From contig JAEWAA010000135.1 of NCBI GenBank assembly GCA_023391955.1, positions 1 to 9,642 of the forward strand: 9,642 nucleotides of DNA, written 5' to 3'. This DNA comes from Bacillota bacterium (GTDB taxonomy: Bacteria > Bacillota > Bacilli > Paenibacillales > NBRC-103111). The position numbers were made by a program, and so were the translations under genes. Under the pieces are notes generated by a model. The model saw only the letters and a program-made list of their open reading frames with translations. It had not been told where the DNA came from and made no database searches. Of the stretch, positions 6,539 through 9,642 are shown one piece after another. How positions within the stretch are numbered: the stretch's first letter is position 1; each line of letters opens with the position of its first letter.

Positions 6539-8089
6539 ATGCTCCGCAAAGCGTCCGCATTCCTGATCATCTCCTTGTTTGGTTTGTTTTCCACCGCCTC
6601 GGTACGGGGGGTGACTTATGAGATTGTGATCTATGGAGGCGGCCCGCAAGCGGTATCCGCCGCGTTGAGGGCTGTGTCCTCCAGCCCCCAGGCGGATGTG
6701 CTGATGATTGTGCCGGAACGCCAATTGGGCTCCATCATGACTGCCGGCAGGCAGAACCTGTTTGACCTGAACTATCATAAACCATCCAGCCTTCCACCGG
6801 GACTGCCTGCGGATTACACGGGCTCCCAGGGAGGCTCTTTGTACAGGTTTGTGAAGGCACTGGGGGCAGTGTTTGCGCCGTCGGAGATGGAGAGCTATTT
6901 TGACCGTGAAACCCGAACCTCCGGGCGCATCCGGATTCTGTATGAGACGGATATCACCCAGGCGGACTTCCAGGAGAACTCCTCATCCCTGAAGGAGCTG
7001 CACTTCCGCAAAATCCGCAAGGATCCCCAGGATGGCCGGTACCGGTTCAGCGGCTCAGCTGCGTCGGTGCAGGCTAAGGTATTCATCGATGCCTCGGAAA
7101 CGGGGCGGCTGCTGCGGCTCACCGGAGCGCAATACTCCACCGGCCGGGAGGATACAGGCAAGGACCAGCTGCAAATGGTGGCGACCCTCATGTACAAGGT
7201 GAAGGGAGTGGACGCGTACGCCGCTATCGCCCCCAACAAAACGGCAAACGGAGTGGCCTATTCCACCAGAGGCTCCTTCCAGTTTTGGGGAGGACGGGAG
7301 GTATACTCCATCCCGGACATTCTGGCATATGACAAGAACAGCCCCTACTTCCGGCTGAAAGCCTACTATGCCGGGGAGGACGGTTATTCCCTTGTGGGAG
7401 CGGACACCTCCAAAACCCCCTTTTGGATGAATCATATGATCATTTATAAGGTGGACGGACGGAAAATGTGGCGGGACCGGGAGTTGGACAACGGACTGTA
7501 TCCTGATTCTCCGGAGCTGGATCCGGAGGAGGCGCGGGAGCTGGCGCTGCAGGAGCTTAAAAAACCCGAGTATTGGGAGATGATCCGCAAGCTGCCGGGT
7601 TTTGCCCATGTGGAGCCGGTGCTGGAGAACGGGGAGCCTGCGGCCGGGGAGATCCTGTACCTGCGGGAAACCATCCATGCCCTCAATAAACCGGGAGCCG
7701 GCAAGGCCCATGCGTTGACGGAAGCGGATGTGATGAAGGGCGGGCAGGACTTTTATGACAGGCGTATTGGAGTCGGGTTCTATAACTTCGATTCCAATAC
7801 CTATCAGAAGCAGGAGGCGCTGACCAACCCGCTACATGAGCCTTGGTACGTTCCTTATGAGGTGCTGCAGACCCCTTATGTGGACAACCTCCTGCTGCCC
7901 GGATATGCGGCGAATATTGATTCCTATTCCTGGTCGGCCATGAGAGTGTATCCCAACCTGATTATGCTGGGTGATGCGGCGGGGACCTCCGCGGCGCTGG
8001 CGGCGGACGGCAGAATGGACCTTGCCAAACCGGATATGGATTTGCTTCAGAAGGAGCTGCTGCGTCACCAGGCCATCCTGGAAAAGTGA
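6539..8089 (+). CDS. Exported or membrane-anchored FAD-dependent oxidoreductase
   Basis: The 516-residue protein opens with a positive tip (MLRK) and a hydrophobic run (about 5-22), a Sec signal peptide or N-terminal anchor with no twin arginine. A Rossmann fold follows: EIVIYGGGPQA (28-38), whose GGG plus following residues form the dinucleotide motif with A38 in place of the last glycine. E60, at the end of the second strand, would bind the FAD ribose, and LGSIMTAG (63-70) corresponds to the common LGGxxTxG segment. The C-terminal motif NLIMLGDAAGTSAALAA (473-489) is the second FAD-binding element. The layout fits the FAD_oxidored family (Pfam PF12831), poorly characterised flavoproteins often found near carbohydrate genes and sometimes mislabelled xanthan lyase. 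The substrate cannot be inferred. The ATG has GGAGG at 6522-6526, 12 bases upstream. It follows the phosphatase by 60 bases without an obvious terminator. No terminator is seen after its stop; the next promoter begins five bases later. Confidence 0.87.
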   Translation: MLRKASAFLIISLFGLFSTASVRGVTYEIVIYGGGPQAVSAALRAVSSSPQADVLMIVPERQLGSIMTAGRQNLFDLNYHKPSSLPPGLPADYTGSQGGSLYRFVKALGAVFAPSEMESYFDRETRTSGRIRILYETDITQADFQENSSSLKELHFRKIRKDPQDGRYRFSGSAASVQAKVFIDASETGRLLRLTGAQYSTGREDTGKDQLQMVATLMYKVKGVDAYAAIAPNKTANGVAYSTRGSFQFWGGREVYSIPDILAYDKNSPYFRLKAYYAGEDGYSLVGADTSKTPFWMNHMIIYKVDGRKMWRDRELDNGLYPDSPELDPEEARELALQELKKPEYWEMIRKLPGFAHVEPVLENGEPAAGEILYLRETIHALNKPGAGKAHALTEADVMKGGQDFYDRRIGVGFYNFDSNTYQKQEALTNPLHEPWYVPYEVLQTPYVDNLLLPGYAANIDSYSWSAMRVYPNLIMLGDAAGTSAALAADGRMDLAKPDMDLLQKELLRHQAILEK

Positions 8090-8093
8090 CCCG

Positions 8094-8121
8094 TTGCAAA
8101 TGGATAAATATATGTTATAAT
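8094..8121 (+). promoter_or_regulatory. Strong extended -10 promoter of the 56-residue gene
   Basis: TTGCAA (8094-8099) is followed after 16 bases by a perfect TATAAT (8116-8121), itself preceded by TGT (8113-8115), an extended -10 element. Transcription would begin near 8128. This is the best promoter in the window and lies only five bases after the stop of the oxidoreductase gene. Confidence 0.8.
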
Positions 8122-8142
8122 GGTTATAGAAAACATATATGT
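8108..8142. promoter_or_regulatory. Inverted repeats and PerR-box-like sequence on the promoter
   Basis: Nine-base arms ATATATGTT (8108-8116) and AACATATAT (8132-8140) flank the -10 element and the start point, and the right arm is part of a perfect palindrome ACATATATGT (8133-8142). Between them, TTATAATGGTTATAG (8115-8129) matches the Bacillus PerR box TTATAATnATTATAA at 12 of 14 defined bases, though six of those are the -10 hexamer itself. One arm lies upstream of the expected start point, so the outer repeat would act on DNA rather than as an RNA hairpin. Which protein binds, if any, is unknown. Confidence 0.35.
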
Positions 8143-8186
8143 GACATGCAATGATATCGTTTTCCACCAACAAGGAGGGAATCGCC

Positions 8187-8357
8187 ATGATGAACCTGTT
8201 TGTGAAGGAAAAGGAAGCAGCACCGGAAGAGATCCGGAACCTGGAAAAGCGCTCAGGAGCCCGTGATGAAATCCAGCGCATTCTGAAGGAAGACAATTCG
8301 GATGTGTGGTTGGACACGCCGACCAGCCTGTTCAATCTGTTCCCGCCGAAATATTAA
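8187..8357 (+). CDS. Small 56-residue protein of unknown function
   Basis: The start is the ATG at 8187, seven bases after a near-perfect AAGGAGGG (8172-8179). An in-frame ATG 12 codons earlier (8151) gives a longer reading frame but has no ribosome binding site, and its extra residues would be encoded by the binding site itself. The protein has a charged, probably helical segment (about 6-36, rich in Glu, Lys and Arg). It ends in a different, hydrophobic and proline-bearing tail with WLDTPTSLFNLFPPKY (41-56). There is no signal peptide, membrane segment or cysteine. I recognise no family. It stands alone between a strong promoter (8094-8121) and a strong terminator (8386-8417), so it is probably well expressed under its own control. 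It could be a small regulatory or adaptor protein, but no function is claimed. Confidence 0.8.
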   Translation: MMNLFVKEKEAAPEEIRNLEKRSGARDEIQRILKEDNSDVWLDTPTSLFNLFPPKY

Positions 8358-8385
8358 AGCGGGCCTCAATACCATACGATAGGAC

Positions 8386-8417
8386 GGCCCTTTTACTCCG
8401 GTAAAAGGGTCTTTTTT
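8386..8417 (+). terminator. Strong rho-independent terminator after the 56-residue gene
   Basis: CCCTTTTAC (8388-8396) pairs perfectly with GTAAAAGGG (8401-8409) around a TCCG tetraloop. Two more pairs (G8387 with T8410 as wobble, G8386 with C8411) extend the stem, and six T follow at 8412-8417. Upstream, GGGCC (8361-8365) could instead pair with GGCCC (8386-8390), the foot of this stem. Confidence 0.92.
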
Positions 8418-8518
8418 ATGTTCATCCAACACCGTAAAAAAGTATCCCTTAAAAGTGGAATCGCCGCCGTTTTACCTGGCCTGTTTAGGCTTATACTCAT
8501 ACTGGTAGCCTTGCGTTT

Positions 8519-8532
8519 TGAAAACGTTGTAT
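8519..8532 (+). promoter_or_regulatory. cre-like (CcpA) site before the sensor kinase
   Basis: TGAAAACGTTGTAT matches 12 of 14 positions of the Bacillus catabolite-response consensus TGWAARCGYTWNCW, including the core AACG. It overlaps a perfect palindrome CGTTTT-G-AAAACG (8514-8526). CcpA would repress or modulate the kinase unit when preferred sugars are present. The match is visible in the sequence; binding is inference. Confidence 0.4.
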
Positions 8533-8555
8533 TTGCCGCGTATCCACATCATAAT
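8527..8555 (+). promoter_or_regulatory. Candidate promoter for the sensor kinase
   Basis: TTGTAT (8527-8532) and CATAAT (8550-8555) are 17 bases apart, a fair sigma-A pair about 57 bases before the ATG. The -35 overlaps the cre-like site, which would suit repression. An alternative pair, TTTTAC (8470-8475) and TATACT (8492-8497), has 16-base spacing. The rest of the 8418-8611 gap shows nothing else. Confidence 0.4.
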
Positions 8556-8611
8556 CAGGTTATACGCCTTATTCCGACAAAAGACAACATTCACGAGCGG
8601 AGGATTCCCGC

Positions 8612-9642
8612 ATGAAATGGATAAGCCAAGCGCCTTTCCGCAATAAACTTATCGCTGCGTTTATGACCGTGATCCTGCTTTCCATTCTGATGACGGGTTA
8701 TTTCTCCTATTCCATCACCTCGGGGATCCTGGAGGAAAATGCGCTGAAGCTGACCCAGGACACGGTAGCCAAAACCGCCCAAACGGTAGATGAGAAGCTG
8801 AGCAAGCTAACGGTGATTATGATGACCTTCATGATTAGCCAGCAGTTTCAAGACATGCTCAAGGATGTGTCCTTGGAGAACTATGGCGAGTATTATACCC
8901 ATTGGACGAACCTGGACAATGTTTTTTCACAGGCACGGATTGCCGAGCCGCTGATTCAAGGTATCTTCGTTTCCACCCCCATGGGGGAGTTCTATCCCTC
9001 GTTCATGAACCGCAATAGGCAGGCTGACTTCGAGGACACAGACCTGTACAAGCGGGTGGTCAGCGAAAAAAAGACGCTTTGGATCGAGGGTCACGAGGAC
9101 GCGCTTTTCTATGGCAAGCAGAGGGTGGTCTCCCTGGTGCTGGAGCCTATCGCTAAACTTCCGCTGAAGGATGTTTATGTGGTGGTCAACATTCGGGAGG
9201 ATGGGCTGCGGAAGCTGATCGGAACCGAGATGGATAGCGGGAGCGGCTCATTGCGTTTTCTGATGAATTCCGACGCCAAATTGGTCTATGACGAAACAGA
9301 GCCCCTTGTGACCGATGCTGCAGGGAGTGCCCTCGTAGCTGATATTTCCCACAACGGGGTGACCGGCTATACCTCCTTTGACAGGAACGGAAGCACCTAT
9401 CTGCTGAATTATGCCCGGATGCATGTCAACGACTGGACCATTCTGGCCATTCAGTCCAAGAATTATGTGCTCAAGGATATGACGTATGTGAAGTGGATGA
9501 TTCTGCTGGTCACCTTATTCAGCTTCATCGTCACGCTCTTCGTCTCCGGCGCTTTTACCCGGTATCTCTTGAAGCCGCTGCAAAAGCTCCAGGAAGTGAT
9601 GAAGCGGGTAGAAAGCAATGATCTCACCGCCCGGTTTGAAAG
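8612..9642 (+). CDS. Sensor histidine kinase, YesM-like, N-terminal part (runs off right edge)
   Basis: The frame is open from the ATG at 8612 to the window end: 343 codons and no stop. GGAGG at 8599-8603 is eight bases before the ATG. The protein has a short cytoplasmic tip, transmembrane segment 1 (about 13-33) and a large outside domain (about 34-292). It then has transmembrane segment 2 (about 295-315) and the beginning of a HAMP linker (from about 316, with LKPLQKLQEVM and SNDLTARFE). The outside part has the size and texture of a double Cache sensor domain. This architecture is that of YesM-type kinases of Bacillus and Paenibacillus, which carry a HisK_7/HATPase end and signal to an AraC-type response regulator, often to control carbohydrate transport or polysaccharide use. 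The catalytic part lies outside the window, so a chemoreceptor sharing the Cache-TM-HAMP layout cannot be fully excluded. The upstream cre-like site fits a carbohydrate role. The ligand is unknown. Confidence 0.85.
   Translation, partial: MKWISQAPFRNKLIAAFMTVILLSILMTGYFSYSITSGILEENALKLTQDTVAKTAQTVDEKLSKLTVIMMTFMISQQFQDMLKDVSLENYGEYYTHWTNLDNVFSQARIAEPLIQGIFVSTPMGEFYPSFMNRNRQADFEDTDLYKRVVSEKKTLWIEGHEDALFYGKQRVVSLVLEPIAKLPLKDVYVVVNIREDGLRKLIGTEMDSGSGSLRFLMNSDAKLVYDETEPLVTDAAGSALVADISHNGVTGYTSFDRNGSTYLLNYARMHVNDWTILAIQSKNYVLKDMTYVKWMILLVTLFSFIVTLFVSGAFTRYLLKPLQKLQEVMKRVESNDLTARFE

Noticed and set aside
6611..6613. Alternative GTG start that would remove the oxidoreductase signal peptide
   Set aside because: The G-run before it directly touches the codon with no usable spacing, whereas the ATG at 6539 has GGAGG at a workable distance.
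5846..6778. 310-codon minus-strand reading frame across three + strand genes
   Set aside because: It spans the phosphatase gene and parts of both neighbours, including the intergenic ribosome binding sites; it is a shadow frame.
8418..8615. 65-codon + strand reading frame with a hydrophobic middle
   Set aside because: Its ATG follows directly on the T-run of a strong terminator, it lacks a proper ribosome binding site, and it covers the cre-like site, the candidate promoter and the binding site of the sensor kinase.
1..9642. Defence system, CRISPR array, transposon, prophage or biosynthetic cluster
   Set aside because: I found no direct-repeat array, transposase, integrase, recombinase, toxin-antitoxin pair or nuclease-type gene; the content is housekeeping, stress and sensing genes.

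Overview
The window looks like chromosomal DNA of a Gram-positive Firmicute, most likely a Paenibacillus or close relative. The evidence is the mix of strong AAGGAGG-type ribosome binding sites, moderately GC-rich genes separated by AT-rich control regions, proteins that resemble Bacillus YfmR, YkpA and YfkJ, and a YesM-like two-transmembrane sensor kinase of the kind Paenibacillus carries in many copies. This placement is from protein resemblance recalled from memory, not from a search. All supported genes lie on the + strand. I see no rRNA, tRNA, CRISPR array, insertion sequence or phage gene.

Layout: (1) Positions 1-34 are the terminator of an upstream gene. (2) A good sigma-A promoter (57-85) and a roughly 200-base AT-rich leader precede a small winged-helix-like protein of 89 residues (291-560), closed by its own terminator (584-625). 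(3) A compact run of genes follows: an M42 metallo-aminopeptidase (703-1788), directly abutted by a Uup/YfmR-type ABC-F ATPase (1789-3729). After a 96-base gap holding a likely extended -10 promoter come a second, YkpA/YbiT-type ABC-F ATPase (3826-5445), a one-base-overlapping gene of unknown function (5445-5978), a low-molecular-weight protein-tyrosine phosphatase (6008-6478) and an exported or anchored FAD-dependent oxidoreductase (6539-8089). (4) A self-contained unit at 8094-8417 has a strong promoter with possible operator sequences, a 56-residue protein of unknown function and a strong terminator. (5) A 194-base control region with a cre-like site leads into the N-terminal part of a sensor histidine kinase that runs off the right edge.

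The two ABC-F proteins are expected to act on the ribosome, relieving stalled or misassembled translation complexes. The aminopeptidase would trim peptides in the cytoplasm and the phosphatase would remove protein phosphate groups, so most of the central run is housekeeping or stress-related. The kinase belongs to a separate, probably carbohydrate-sensing, unit whose response regulator lies outside the window.

I do not see a convincing new multi-gene system. The items most worth a second look are the 56-residue protein with its own promoter and possible PerR-type operator, the unknown protein translationally coupled to the YkpA-like ATPase, and the fact that both degenerate motifs of that ATPase fall in the same composite ATP site.
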